In this document: positions 47,708 through 55,640 of the stretch, piece after piece
How the letters are laid out: every line of letters starts with the position of its first letter
How positions within the stretch are numbered: position 1 is the stretch's first letter
DNA from: Shimia litoralis
GTDB lineage: Bacteria; Pseudomonadota; Alphaproteobacteria; Rhodobacterales; Rhodobacteraceae
DNA length: 64,000 nt
Reading direction: 5' to 3'
Assembly (NCBI RefSeq): GCF_005518135.1
Contig: NZ_SULI01000006.1
Location: 62,001-126,000 of the forward strand
Notes under the pieces: model-generated
The model's database searches: none
What the model was told of the DNA's origin: nothing
Seen by the model: the letters and a program-made list of their open reading frames with translations, nothing else
Translations under genes and position numbers: made by a program

Positions 47708-48463
47708 TTAGTTGACGAGGGTCGGTTTTGGACCTGTGCCTTTGGGCAATACACCCAAACGGCGCGCGACTTCGGAATATGCATCGGTCAGGCTTCCTAG
47801 ATCGCGACGGAACACATCTTTGTCCAGCTTCTGACCGGTTTCCAGATCCCACAGGCGACAACTGTCTGGGCTGATTTCATCCGCGACCACAAGACGCTGG
47901 AAATCACCATCATACACACGGCCAATTTCGATTTTGAAATCAATCAACTTGATTCCGACACCGAACATGACACCCGACAGGAAATCATTTACCCGAAGCG
48001 CGAGCCCAAGGATATCATCCATATCTTGCTGACCGGCCCATCCAAAGGCGGCGATATGCTCTTCGCTGACCAAAGGATCGCCCAGCGAGTCATCTTTATA
48101 GCAATATTCAACGATCGGGCGCGGCAATTGCGTACCTTCTTCGATCCCAAGGCGTTTGCTCATGGTGCCTGCGGCGAAATTGCGCACGATCACTTCCAAC
48201 GGAATAATCTCGCAAGACCGCACGAGCTGTTCGCGCATATTCAAACGCTTGAGAAAATGCGTCGGAACACCAATCTGATTCAACCCAGTCATAAAATACT
48301 CGGAAAGACGGTTGTTGAGGGCACCCTTGCCATCGATCACGTCTTTCTTTTCCGCGTTAAACGCGGTCGCATCGTCTTTAAAATACTGGATAATTGTTCC
48401 CGGCTCTGGGCCTTCAAACAAAATCTTGGCTTTGCCTTCGTAAATCTTCTTGCCACGCGCCAT
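47708..48463 (-). CDS. purC: Phosphoribosylaminoimidazole-succinocarboxamide synthase
   Basis: The protein has 251 residues. SAICAR synthetase joins CAIR and aspartate with ATP. The signature [15 protein letters not shown], then [20 protein letters not shown], the substrate-binding [14 protein letters not shown] and [14 protein letters not shown] are all present. Length is normal. It is the first gene of purC-purS-purQ. Confidence 0.98.
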   Translation of the reverse strand: MARGKKIYEGKAKILFEGPEPGTIIQYFKDDATAFNAEKKDVIDGKGALNNRLSEYFMTGLNQIGVPTHFLKRLNMREQLVRSCEIIPLEVIVRNFAAGTMSKRLGIEEGTQLPRPIVEYCYKDDSLGDPLVSEEHIAAFGWAGQQDMDDILGLALRVNDFLSGVMFGVGIKLIDFKIEIGRVYDGDFQRLVVADEISPDSCRLWDLETGQKLDKDVFRRDLGSLTDAYSEVARRLGVLPKGTGPKPTLVN

Positions 48464-48619
48464 GGAATCTCTTTCCTGTCCGGCGGGGATGAATCCCCAG
48501 TTCTTTGCGCCCTCTTAATCTATGGGCAGCATTGTCGCAAGCTCGCGCGCCCCCCTTGCGGCTTTGCGACCCAAAGGGCATAACAAGGTCAACACCAACG
48601 TATGCAGGGGAATCTCTAG

Positions 48620-48934
48620 ATGACCACCTTTGACGACCGCGAAAACGCCTTTGAAGCCAAGTTTGCTCATGACGAAGAAATGAACTTCAAAGCAGAAGCA
48701 CGCTGCAACAAGCTGCTTGGCCTTTGGGCAGCAGAGAAACTTGGCAAATCCGGTGATGACGCCGACACATATGCCAAAACCGTTGTGATTGCCGACTTTG
48801 AAGAAGCTGGCCACGAAGACGTGGTCCGCAAAGTTGTGGCCGACCTTGAAGGGCATACAACAGCCGAAGAAATTCGCGCAAAACGGTCCGAGCTTTTGGC
48901 TGTTGCCAGAAAACAGATCATGACCGAAACCTGA
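48620..48934 (+). CDS. DUF1476 protein, F1-ATPase inhibitor zeta subunit
   Basis: The protein has 104 residues, mostly helical. DUF1476 is the zeta subunit first characterised in Paracoccus denitrificans, which inserts its N-terminal helix into the F1 catalytic interface to block ATP hydrolysis. Signatures are TTFDDRENAFEAKFAHDEEM and ARCNKLLGLWAAEKLG. It occurs almost only in alphaproteobacteria, which supports the taxonomic reading. It is divergent from purC and is followed by a strong terminator. Confidence 0.92.
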   Translation: MTTFDDRENAFEAKFAHDEEMNFKAEARCNKLLGLWAAEKLGKSGDDADTYAKTVVIADFEEAGHEDVVRKVVADLEGHTTAEEIRAKRSELLAVARKQIMTET

Positions 48935-48965
48935 TTATTCAGGGTTTACGGCGATAAGATTGTGA

Positions 48966-48997
48966 AACGCGTGTTGTGAGAACAACGCGCGTTTTTT
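48966..48997 (+). terminator. Rho-independent terminator of the zeta subunit gene
   Basis: AACGCGTGTTGT and ACAACGCGCGTT pair over 12 positions (one G-T) around a GAGA tetraloop, followed by TTTTTT. Confidence 0.92.
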
Positions 48998-49039
48998 ACT
49001 TTGCACAGATGAGTTTACCGCTTGGGCGGTCCTCCGCCT

Positions 49040-49053
49040 CATGATTTGCATGA
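49040..49053. promoter_or_regulatory. CATGATT-NN-CATGA motif upstream of the homocysteine methyltransferase gene
   Basis: The 14-mer CATGATTTGCATGA lies 78 bases before the start codon and sits inside an inverted repeat CTCATG-N5-CATGAG. The same motif (12 of 14 identical) lies upstream of the corrinoid protein gene at 51729-51742. A shared methionine-responsive regulator is a reasonable guess; SahR-type ArsR regulators control such genes in other Proteobacteria. Confidence 0.5.
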
Positions 49054-49130
49054 GAATTTTGCAATTGCCCCGCCCCCGACGGCATGACAAATGTGCGCCA
49101 AACGCCTTTTGCGAGTATAAGGAGAGACCG

Positions 49131-50147
49131 ATGACCAATGCCCTATCCAAAATGCTGGAAACGCGGGACTGGATCATGGCTGACGGAGCGACCGGAACAA
49201 ATCTGTTCAATATGGGTCTCAGCTCTGGCGATGCGCCTGAAATGTGGAACGAAGAACATCCGGATCGGATCAAGAAACTGTATAGCCTTGCCGTCGACAA
49301 CGGCAGCGATCTGTTTTTGACCAACTCGTTTGGCGGGAATGCCTCGCGTCTTAAACTGCACAATGCAGGCCATCGGGCGCGCGAACTGTCGCGCATGTCG
49401 GCAGAAATTGGGCGTGAAGTCGCTGATGCCGCAGGTCGCCCCATCGTTGTGGCCGGATCTGTCGGCCCCACAGGCGATATCATGCAACCGGTTGGCACCC
49501 TAAGCCACGCCGACGCCGTCGAGATTTTCCACGAGCAGGCCGAAGGCCTCAAGGAAGGGGGCGCGGACGTTCTGTGGCTTGAAACCATTTCCGCCCCAGA
49601 GGAATATCGCGCTGCGGCCGAAGCCTTTGGATTGGCCGGAATGCCTTGGTGTGGCACCATGAGCTTTGACACCGCTGGGCGCACAATGATGGGCCTGACC
49701 AGTCAGGACATGGTGCAAATGGTGGAAACGCTGGACAACCCGCCCATCGGCTTTGGCGCGAACTGCGGCACAGGCGCATCAGATTTGTTGCGCACCGTGC
49801 TCGGCTTTGCGGCCCAAGGCAGCGAGCGGCCGATCATTGCCAAAGGCAACGCAGGTATTCCTAAGTATGTGGACGGCCACATTCATTACGATGGCACACC
49901 GGAATTGATGGGCGAATATGCCGTCATGGCGCGTAATTGTGGGGCGACGATTATTGGCGGCTGCTGTGGCACCATGCCAGAGCACCTTGCGGCCATGCGC
50001 AAAGCGCTTGAGGCTAACGACAAAGGGCCGCGTCCCACACTTGAGCAGATCACCGATGTGCTGGGTCCATTTTCGTCAGCCGGTGATGGCACAGGCGACG
50101 ACGAAGCGCAGGCCCCTGCCCGTCGCAGATCGCGCCGCCGCACATAA
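49131..50147 (+). CDS. Homocysteine S-methyltransferase, methyl-acceptor component of a split methionine synthase
   Basis: The protein has 338 residues from ATG 49131, which follows AAGGAG; an open frame to 49041 would read through the regulatory motif. It is a Pfam S-methyl_trans (BHMT-like) TIM barrel: MADGATGTNLFNMGL, TNSFGGNASRLKLH, and the zinc ligands Cys in FGANCGTGASD and Cys-Cys in IGGCCGTMPEH. It would methylate homocysteine with a methyl group carried on the corrinoid protein at 51892-52590. Databases often label it betaine-homocysteine methyltransferase. Fitness studies in roseobacters, as I recall them, assign this type to a split MetH. The C-terminus is an unusual basic tail, ARRRSRRRT, after an acidic linker. 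Confidence 0.87.
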   Translation: MTNALSKMLETRDWIMADGATGTNLFNMGLSSGDAPEMWNEEHPDRIKKLYSLAVDNGSDLFLTNSFGGNASRLKLHNAGHRARELSRMSAEIGREVADAAGRPIVVAGSVGPTGDIMQPVGTLSHADAVEIFHEQAEGLKEGGADVLWLETISAPEEYRAAAEAFGLAGMPWCGTMSFDTAGRTMMGLTSQDMVQMVETLDNPPIGFGANCGTGASDLLRTVLGFAAQGSERPIIAKGNAGIPKYVDGHIHYDGTPELMGEYAVMARNCGATIIGGCCGTMPEHLAAMRKALEANDKGPRPTLEQITDVLGPFSSAGDGTGDDEAQAPARRRSRRRT

Positions 50148-50167
50148 TTGCACATTTTTTATGCACC

Positions 50168-50199
50168 CATCAGGCCGGACCCCAGTTTCTGGCCTGATG
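50168..50199 (+). other. Long hairpin after the homocysteine methyltransferase gene
   Basis: CATCAGGCC and GGCCTGATG (50168-50176 with 50191-50199) form a perfect 9-bp stem around a 14-base loop, 20 bases after the stop. No T run follows, so it is not a standard terminator; it may protect the mRNA 3' end or be a weak pausing site. Confidence 0.4.
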
Positions 50200-50337
50200 C
50201 ATGACAGAATGCCCCTCACTTTGACTTAGATCAGAGTGGCTCTGCGAAATGCTCTCTCAGACTGTGAGTGTCGGAATGGTTCCGGCTCTGCTGCTCTGTG
50301 TTTGGCAGGGCGCATTGATCCTGCAAAGGAGAAATTT

Positions 50338-50604
50338 ATGAGCATTCTATTCACCAAGATGACCCCCACCGCTCGCGAAATCGCTGAAGCTGCGCTGAGG
50401 TCCCAAGGAATTCTGGCACCGGACGCGCCGCTTGAATATGCGTTCGAAGTTCACAGCAACGAGCGTGATGCGCTTGAAAAAGCGCGTGTGGCCTATGATC
50501 ACAAAATTGATGCCTGTCCGCCCAATGATCACGACTGCATTGCCCGAATGGCCATTGCCAAGGCAAAATTCATCCGCAGCACGTTAGACGCGGCGCCGTC
50601 CTAA
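50338..50604 (+). CDS. Small hypothetical protein
   Basis: An 88-residue protein from ATG 50338, with a strong AAAGGAG 8 bases upstream, so it is very likely translated. It starts MSILFTKMTPTAREIAEAAL, is rich in Ala and charged residues, looks mostly helical and has two Cys in DACPPNDHDCIARM. I recognise no family. It sits between two parts of the split methionine synthase but has its own 190-base leader; its stop overlaps the convergent radical SAM gene by four bases. Confidence 0.72.
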   Translation: MSILFTKMTPTAREIAEAALRSQGILAPDAPLEYAFEVHSNERDALEKARVAYDHKIDACPPNDHDCIARMAIAKAKFIRSTLDAAPS

Positions 50605-51686
50605 AACAGCGACAGCTGATCCCCGGCTTTTGGCGGCAGAGCAAACAAATCCGAGCGCAACGCCTTTTGCGCCCAGTTCAGCCCGTTGCGCTTCATGGCA
50701 AGCGCCATGCGGGCGGAAATGATTTTTGCGTAAGGCCCTGTGCCATGCATGCGTCGGCCCCAATCCGCGTCATAAGGTTTGCCGCCGTGCATATCGCGCA
50801 CATGCCCCATCACGCGCGTCGCCCGATCCGGCACATGGGCCACAAGCCATTCCTGAAACAGGTCCGAGACCTCTCTGGGCAGGCGCAACATGATCCAACT
50901 GGCCGACGTCGCGCCTGCCTCGGCCCCAAGTTCCAAAATGCGCTCGGCCTCGTGATCGGTCAGACCCGGCACAACTGGCGACACCATAACCCGCGTCGGA
51001 ATACCCTGACTTGCGAGGGTTTTGATAACTTTGAGCCGTCTTGCGGGTGACGGCACGCGCGGCTCCATCGCCCGGGCCAGCTTGTGATCCAAAGTGGTGA
51101 TCGAAACCCCCACCTCAACCAGCCCCTTTTGCGCCATGTCACCCAAAATATCCGCGTCTCGCTCAATCAGCGTGCCCTTGGTCACAATCGTCACCGGATG
51201 ATGAAACGCGTTCAGAACTTCGAGGCACTGACGCATGATGGTTTGGGCACCTTCAACAGGTTGATACGGGTCGGTGTTGGTGCCAATCGCAAGCGGTGCC
51301 ACCCGATACGACGGGCGGCGCAACTCGGACTCGAGCACCTGCGCGGCGTTCGGGCGCGCGATCAACTGGGTTTCGAAATCCAATCCCGGTGACAACCCCA
51401 AATAGGCATGGGTCGGTCTGGCAAAACAATAGATGCACCCGTGTTCACACCCACGATACGGGTTAATCGATCGGTCAAACGGAATATCAGGCGAGGTATT
51501 GCGCACAATCATGCCGCGGGCATCTTGCAGATGCAGCACCGTTTCAAACGGCGTGCGCTCTTCTGGGATGTCCCACCCATCAGAAATGTCGACTCGTGCC
51601 ACATCAAAACGCCCGGTCTGATTACTTTGCGCGCCGCGCGCTTTGCGGCGCCGGTCATCAATCATAAGTTGGTCCGTATCTGACAT
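50601..51686 (-). CDS. PA0069-family radical SAM protein
   Basis: The protein has 361 residues. The Fe-S motif is CEHGCIYCFARPTH (CxxxCxxC, about residues 78-85), preceded by RSINPYRG. Further marks are LAIGTNTDPYQPVEG and VGVSITTLDHKLARAMEPR, typical of the SplB-like PA0069 group. Its function is not established; resemblance to spore photoproduct lyase is limited to the core. The N-terminus is basic (DDRRRKARGAQSNQTGRF) and the C-terminus ends DQLSLF, a possible beta-clamp-binding peptide (QLSLF), which would hint at DNA-linked work. It is transcribed toward the small ORF and divergent from the corrinoid gene. Confidence 0.88.
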   Translation of the reverse strand: MSDTDQLMIDDRRRKARGAQSNQTGRFDVARVDISDGWDIPEERTPFETVLHLQDARGMIVRNTSPDIPFDRSINPYRGCEHGCIYCFARPTHAYLGLSPGLDFETQLIARPNAAQVLESELRRPSYRVAPLAIGTNTDPYQPVEGAQTIMRQCLEVLNAFHHPVTIVTKGTLIERDADILGDMAQKGLVEVGVSITTLDHKLARAMEPRVPSPARRLKVIKTLASQGIPTRVMVSPVVPGLTDHEAERILELGAEAGATSASWIMLRLPREVSDLFQEWLVAHVPDRATRVMGHVRDMHGGKPYDADWGRRMHGTGPYAKIISARMALAMKRNGLNWAQKALRSDLFALPPKAGDQLSLF

Positions 51687-51728
51687 TGCTAGCTTTTAGA
51701 ACATAAAGGGAACATTTGCAATCTACCC

Positions 51729-51742
51729 CATGATTCTCATGA
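51729..51742. promoter_or_regulatory. CATGATT-NN-CATGA motif upstream of the corrinoid protein gene
   Basis: CATGATTCTCATGA differs from the copy at 49040-49053 only at the two central bases. It lies 150 bases before the corrinoid protein start, in the intergenic region shared with the divergent radical SAM gene. Confidence 0.5.
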
Positions 51743-51891
51743 ATGTTTTTCACACCAAATGCGCAAAATCGTCGTTATAAGTCGGAAGCAGTGCAACCGA
51801 TGTCGCAAATTTGACAGTCGAAAACGCAGAAAAAGAAGAACTCTGTTTGAAACACAACCTGGCGCGCGCGCCGATTATCAAGGATACGCCC

Positions 51892-52590
51892 ATGTCTGAA
51901 GAAGACGATATCATTCTGGCGGAGCTGGATGACGAAGAATTAGTCCAGCAAATGTTTGACGATCTTTACGACGGTCTGAAAGAAGAGATCGAAGAAGGCG
52001 TCAACATTCTGATCGGTCGTGGCTGGATGCCATACTGCGTCCTGACCGAAGCGCTCGTGGGTGGCATGACCATTGTGGGTGCTGACTTCCGTGACGGTAT
52101 CCTGTTTGTGCCAGAGGTTCTTTTGGCCGCCAACGCGATGAAAGGTGGCATGGCCATCCTCAAGCCGCTGTTGGCTGAAACCGGTGCCCCTCAGGTCGGT
52201 AAAATGGTGATTGGAACCGTCAAAGGTGACATTCACGACATTGGCAAAAACCTTGTGTCCATGATGATGGAAGGCGCTGGTTTCGAAGTTGTCGACCTTG
52301 GCATCAATAACGCCGTAGAGAGCTATCTTGAGGCGCTGGAAGCCGAAAAGCCGGACATTCTTGGCATGTCTGCACTTTTGACCACAACCATGCCTTACAT
52401 GAAGGTGGTGATTGATACGCTGGTCGAGCAAGGCATTCGCGATGATTATACCGTTCTCGTGGGTGGTGCGCCGCTCAACGAAGAATTTGGCAAAGCCATC
52501 GGTGCAGACGCCTATTGCCGTGATGCTGCCGTTGCTGTGGAAACAGCCAAAGAATACATGTCGCGCAAGCACAACCGCATGAGCGCCTAA
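51892..52590 (+). CDS. Corrinoid (B12-binding) protein of a split methionine synthase
   Basis: The protein has 232 residues from ATG 51892 with AAGGA 8 bases upstream. An N-terminal helical cap domain (about 1-95, EALVGGMTIVGADFRDGILFVPEVLLA in sense) precedes a Rossmann-like B12 domain with the DxHxxG motif in GDIHDIGKNLVSMMM (about 116-130), whose His is the lower cobalt ligand, and later SALLTTTMPYMK and VGGAPLNEEFGKAIGADAY. It matches the cobalamin-binding segment of MetH and the MtbC/MtmC family. It would carry the methyl group between a methyltetrahydrofolate-dependent partner (not in this window) and the homocysteine methyltransferase. Confidence 0.92.
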   Translation: MSEEDDIILAELDDEELVQQMFDDLYDGLKEEIEEGVNILIGRGWMPYCVLTEALVGGMTIVGADFRDGILFVPEVLLAANAMKGGMAILKPLLAETGAPQVGKMVIGTVKGDIHDIGKNLVSMMMEGAGFEVVDLGINNAVESYLEALEAEKPDILGMSALLTTTMPYMKVVIDTLVEQGIRDDYTVLVGGAPLNEEFGKAIGADAYCRDAAVAVETAKEYMSRKHNRMSA

Positions 52591-52619
52591 GGATCAACGA
52601 TCTTTCCAATGAGATCCTT

Positions 52620-52653
52620 GTGGCCCCGCCTTCTCACCGGGGCCACATTTTTT
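52620..52653 (+). terminator. Rho-independent terminator of the corrinoid protein gene
   Basis: GTGGCCCCG (52620-52628) pairs with CGGGGCCAC (52638-52646) over 9 bp around a 9-base loop, followed by ATTTTTT. Confidence 0.92.
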
Positions 52654-52765
52654 CGCGCGGTCGCATGACGTCTGCATGGAAAACATGATGATGTCGCGTA
52701 CGGGGCTTTGTGTATCTCGATTTTGCCCCTAGGCTTGGACAGATTGATTTGCAAAGGTACATGAC

Positions 52766-53416
52766 ATGACCCATCCCTCTGCACCGCCAGATGACGCCAC
52801 GCTGTCCGACATCGGATTGCCCGTGACCCCATCCGAAAACCGGATTTTGCTGATTGCCTGCGGGGCTTTGGCGCGTGAAATTCTTGATATCACCAAACGC
52901 AACAATTGGTCTCACATGGACCTGACATGTTTGCCCGCAAATCTGCATTTGTATCCGGAAAAAATTGTACAGGCGGTGCGCGATGCGGTTGCCAAACACC
53001 GTGCGGCTTATGACAAGATATTTATTGTGTATGCGGATTGCGGCACTGGCGGGTTGCTAGAACAAGCCTGTGACGAGATGGGAGTGGACATGGTAAAAGG
53101 GCCACATTGTTACAGCTTTTTTGAGGGAAATCAAAAGTTTGAAGAGATAAGCGAAAGTGAATTCACGGCATTTTATCTCACGGATTTTCTTGTACGCCAA
53201 TTTGATGCGTTCATTTGGAAACCCATGGGGCTGGATCGTCATCCAGACCTGAAAGACATGTATTTCGGGAACTATGAGAAACTGGTGTACCAAGCGCAAA
53301 CCGATGATCCCGAGTTGACGCAAAAGGCAAAAGCCTGTGCAGACCGGTTAGGGCTGGCGTTCGAGCGGCGCTTTACCGGTTATGGTGATCTGCCTGCAAC
53401 CTTGGGACAACTTTAG
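52766..53416 (+). CDS. DUF1638 domain-containing protein
   Basis: The protein has 216 residues. Conserved DUF1638 segments are LLIACGALAREILDI, CLPANLHLYPEKI, IVYADCGTGGLLEQACDEMG and GPHCYSFFEGN, with Cys residues in each block that could bind a metal or cofactor. DUF1638 genes are found next to corrinoid methyltransferase systems in archaea and bacteria, and here the gene follows the B12-binding protein. A role in loading or maintaining the corrinoid protein is inference. A terminator separates the two genes, so this one needs its own promoter. Confidence 0.88.
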   Translation: MTHPSAPPDDATLSDIGLPVTPSENRILLIACGALAREILDITKRNNWSHMDLTCLPANLHLYPEKIVQAVRDAVAKHRAAYDKIFIVYADCGTGGLLEQACDEMGVDMVKGPHCYSFFEGNQKFEEISESEFTAFYLTDFLVRQFDAFIWKPMGLDRHPDLKDMYFGNYEKLVYQAQTDDPELTQKAKACADRLGLAFERRFTGYGDLPATLGQL

Positions 53417-53429
53417 CAGGCCCAGCGGA

Positions 53430-54053
53430 TTAGGTCAGCGACGTCACCCACAGGATCAAGGCATCTTCGTCTGACACCGATACCACATTGTGGCCCATGG
53501 TTCCGTCATAATACGCGCTGTCACCGCGACGCATTTCGACCGGTTCATAGAATTCGGTGTACAGACGCACGACACCTGTCAGGACATAGAGAAACTCTTC
53601 TCCGTCGTGGCGCACCCATCCGTCAAATTCGTCAATGGAACGCGCCCGTACGCGCGCACGATACGGCAACATGGCCTTTTTGCTCAGGGTTTCGGCCAAG
53701 AGCTCGTGCTCATAGGTGGTGGTCGCCTGATGAACACCTTCGCCGGATTTCACCACAGCCATACGACCGTTCACCTGATCTTGTTGCGGGGGTGTAAACA
53801 GCTGTGGCACCGATATCTCGAGCCCGACCGCCAGTTTCTTGAGCGCATCATAGGTCGGTGACATCTGACCATTTTCGATCTTGGACAATGTCGAGCGCGC
53901 AAGCCCCGCCTGCCCCGCAGCCTGTTCCAATGTCCAGCTTCGGGCTTTGCGCAATTCTCGCACCCGAAGACCCAAATCCAACGGCTCTACGTGGTGGTGT
54001 TCACCGTTTTCTCGGGCCACTTTGATCAGTGATTTGGGGTCTTTGTCTGTCAT
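53430..54053 (-). CDS. XRE-family regulator with cupin domain
   Basis: The protein has 207 residues from ATG 54053. The helix-turn-helix (about 29-84) reads LGLRVRELRKARSWTLEQAA, AGLARSTLSKIENGQMSP. The C-terminal cupin (about 115-205) has HDGEEFLYVLTGVVRLYT and RRGDSAYYDGTMGHN, a possible metal- or ligand-binding pocket. Regulators of this layout sense small molecules such as amines, aromatics or sugars. It is divergent, over 66 bases, from the CoA-ligase operon, which is its likely target. Confidence 0.92.
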   Translation of the reverse strand: MTDKDPKSLIKVARENGEHHHVEPLDLGLRVRELRKARSWTLEQAAGQAGLARSTLSKIENGQMSPTYDALKKLAVGLEISVPQLFTPPQQDQVNGRMAVVKSGEGVHQATTTYEHELLAETLSKKAMLPYRARVRARSIDEFDGWVRHDGEEFLYVLTGVVRLYTEFYEPVEMRRGDSAYYDGTMGHNVVSVSDEDALILWVTSLT

Positions 54054-54119
54054 GAAACAGCTTCTACCCTGTCCACCTAGGCACTTGCAACTGCTGGCCC
54101 CTGAACATACCAAAGACCC

Positions 54120-55640
54120 ATGCATTCCTTATTTGATCTTGGCGCATTCCCCTGTGCCCCCGCATCCTTCAATATGGCGGCTCATGTGTTGGCTCATGCC
54201 GACAAAACGCCAGATAAAGTTGCCCTATCGGTGATTTCGCTGACGGATGTTGACGACTGGACATATGGCGCACTTAAGTCTGCGGTTCTTGGCACGGGCG
54301 CGGGTTTGCTCAAGCACGGGCTGAAACCCGGTGACCGAGTGATTATGCGGCTGGGAAACACCGTTGAATTCCCAATTGCCTATCTGGCCTGTATCGCCGT
54401 TGGCCTGATCCCTGTGCCAACCTCGTCCCAGCTCACGGCTAGCGATGTGGAAAAGATGGTGGCAGAGCTGGCACCATCTGCCATTCTGCGCGCCCCGACG
54501 GTGGCTTGCCCCGAGACGCCGGGAATTGTGCAGATTGATCTTGAGGCCCTTGAAGACATGCGCGAATACCCCCCCGCGTCCTATGACATGGGGAATCCGG
54601 ATCGGTTGGCGTATATTATTTACACGTCAGGCACGTCAGGCGTACCACGGGCAGTATGTCATGCGCATCGGGCCATTTGGGCACGCCAAATGATGCATGA
54701 CGGGTGGTACGGGCTCCAGAGCAATGACCGTCTCATGCATGCCGGCGCATTTAACTGGACCTATACATTGGGCACCGGATTGATGGACCCTTGGTCGGTG
54801 GGGGCAACAGCGCTTATTCCCGCAAGTGCGGTTTCGATCACCGAATTGCCGACGTTGCTGGCCCAGCACAAAGCCAGTATTTTTGCCGCGGCCCCCGGCG
54901 TTTATCGAAAGATGCTATCGGATCATCCGGATTTGCATTTGCCAGATTTGCGCCACGGGCTTTCGGCTGGCGAAAAACTGTCCGAAACCATCCGCGAGGA
55001 ATGGCTGAACGACACGGGGACCGCGCTCTATGAAGCGTACGGAATGTCAGAGTGTTCGACCTTTATCTCGGCCAGCCCAAGCGCCCCGGCTCATCCCGAT
55101 ACATTGGGCAAACCGCAAAATGGTCGCCGTATCGCAATCGTAGATTCCGCAGGCCCCGTGCCTGTTGGGTCCGAAGGCACCATTGCCATTGATCGGCGCG
55201 ACCCCGGATTGATGTTGGGGTATTGGAATGCGCCAGAGGATACGGCCGCGCGTTTTCAAAACGATTGGTTTCTTACCGGGGATCAGGGGATCATGGATCG
55301 TGACGGCTATATCACCTATGCAGGCCGCGCAGACGACATGATGAACGCAGGTGGATATCGCGTGTCCCCCCTTGAGGTCGAAGCCGCCCTAAGCCGATAC
55401 CCTGGTCTGCTTGCCGTAGGGGTGATCGACGTCGAGATCAAACAAGACGTCCGCGTAATCGCAGCGTTTTTCACAGCCTCCAAGGCAGTCGACATTGCGG
55501 ATCTTGAGACATTTGCGACCCGCACACTTGCCCGTTATAAACAGCCCAGATTGTTCAAACAGCTGGACGCTCTTCCAACCAATCCCAACGGCAAACTAAG
55601 CCGACGCGCATTGCGTGAAAACTTTGAGGCACCAAAATGA
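54120..55640 (+). CDS. Acyl/aryl-CoA ligase (AMP-binding enzyme)
   Basis: The protein has 506 residues of the ANL superfamily. It would activate a carboxylic acid to its CoA ester through an acyl-adenylate. Motif A3 is YIIYTSGTSGVPRAV, A5 is YEAYGMSECSTF, A7 is DWFLTGDQG, A8 is YAGRADDMMNAGGYRVSP, and the catalytic Lys of A10 is in NPNGKLSRR. The overall form is like benzoate- or medium-chain acyl-CoA ligases; the substrate is not decided. It is the first of four genes joined by ATGA overlaps and is divergent from a cupin-XRE regulator. Confidence 0.9.
   Translation: MHSLFDLGAFPCAPASFNMAAHVLAHADKTPDKVALSVISLTDVDDWTYGALKSAVLGTGAGLLKHGLKPGDRVIMRLGNTVEFPIAYLACIAVGLIPVPTSSQLTASDVEKMVAELAPSAILRAPTVACPETPGIVQIDLEALEDMREYPPASYDMGNPDRLAYIIYTSGTSGVPRAVCHAHRAIWARQMMHDGWYGLQSNDRLMHAGAFNWTYTLGTGLMDPWSVGATALIPASAVSITELPTLLAQHKASIFAAAPGVYRKMLSDHPDLHLPDLRHGLSAGEKLSETIREEWLNDTGTALYEAYGMSECSTFISASPSAPAHPDTLGKPQNGRRIAIVDSAGPVPVGSEGTIAIDRRDPGLMLGYWNAPEDTAARFQNDWFLTGDQGIMDRDGYITYAGRADDMMNAGGYRVSPLEVEAALSRYPGLLAVGVIDVEIKQDVRVIAAFFTASKAVDIADLETFATRTLARYKQPRLFKQLDALPTNPNGKLSRRALRENFEAPK

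Noticed and set aside
50168-50199. Hairpin after the homocysteine methyltransferase as a terminator
   Set aside because: Stem is perfect, but there is no T tract after it.
52664-52690. CATG repeats before the DUF1638 gene as a third copy of the methionine-synthase motif
   Set aside because: The spacing between CATG elements (seven bases) differs from the five bases in the two good copies, and the ATT core is missing.
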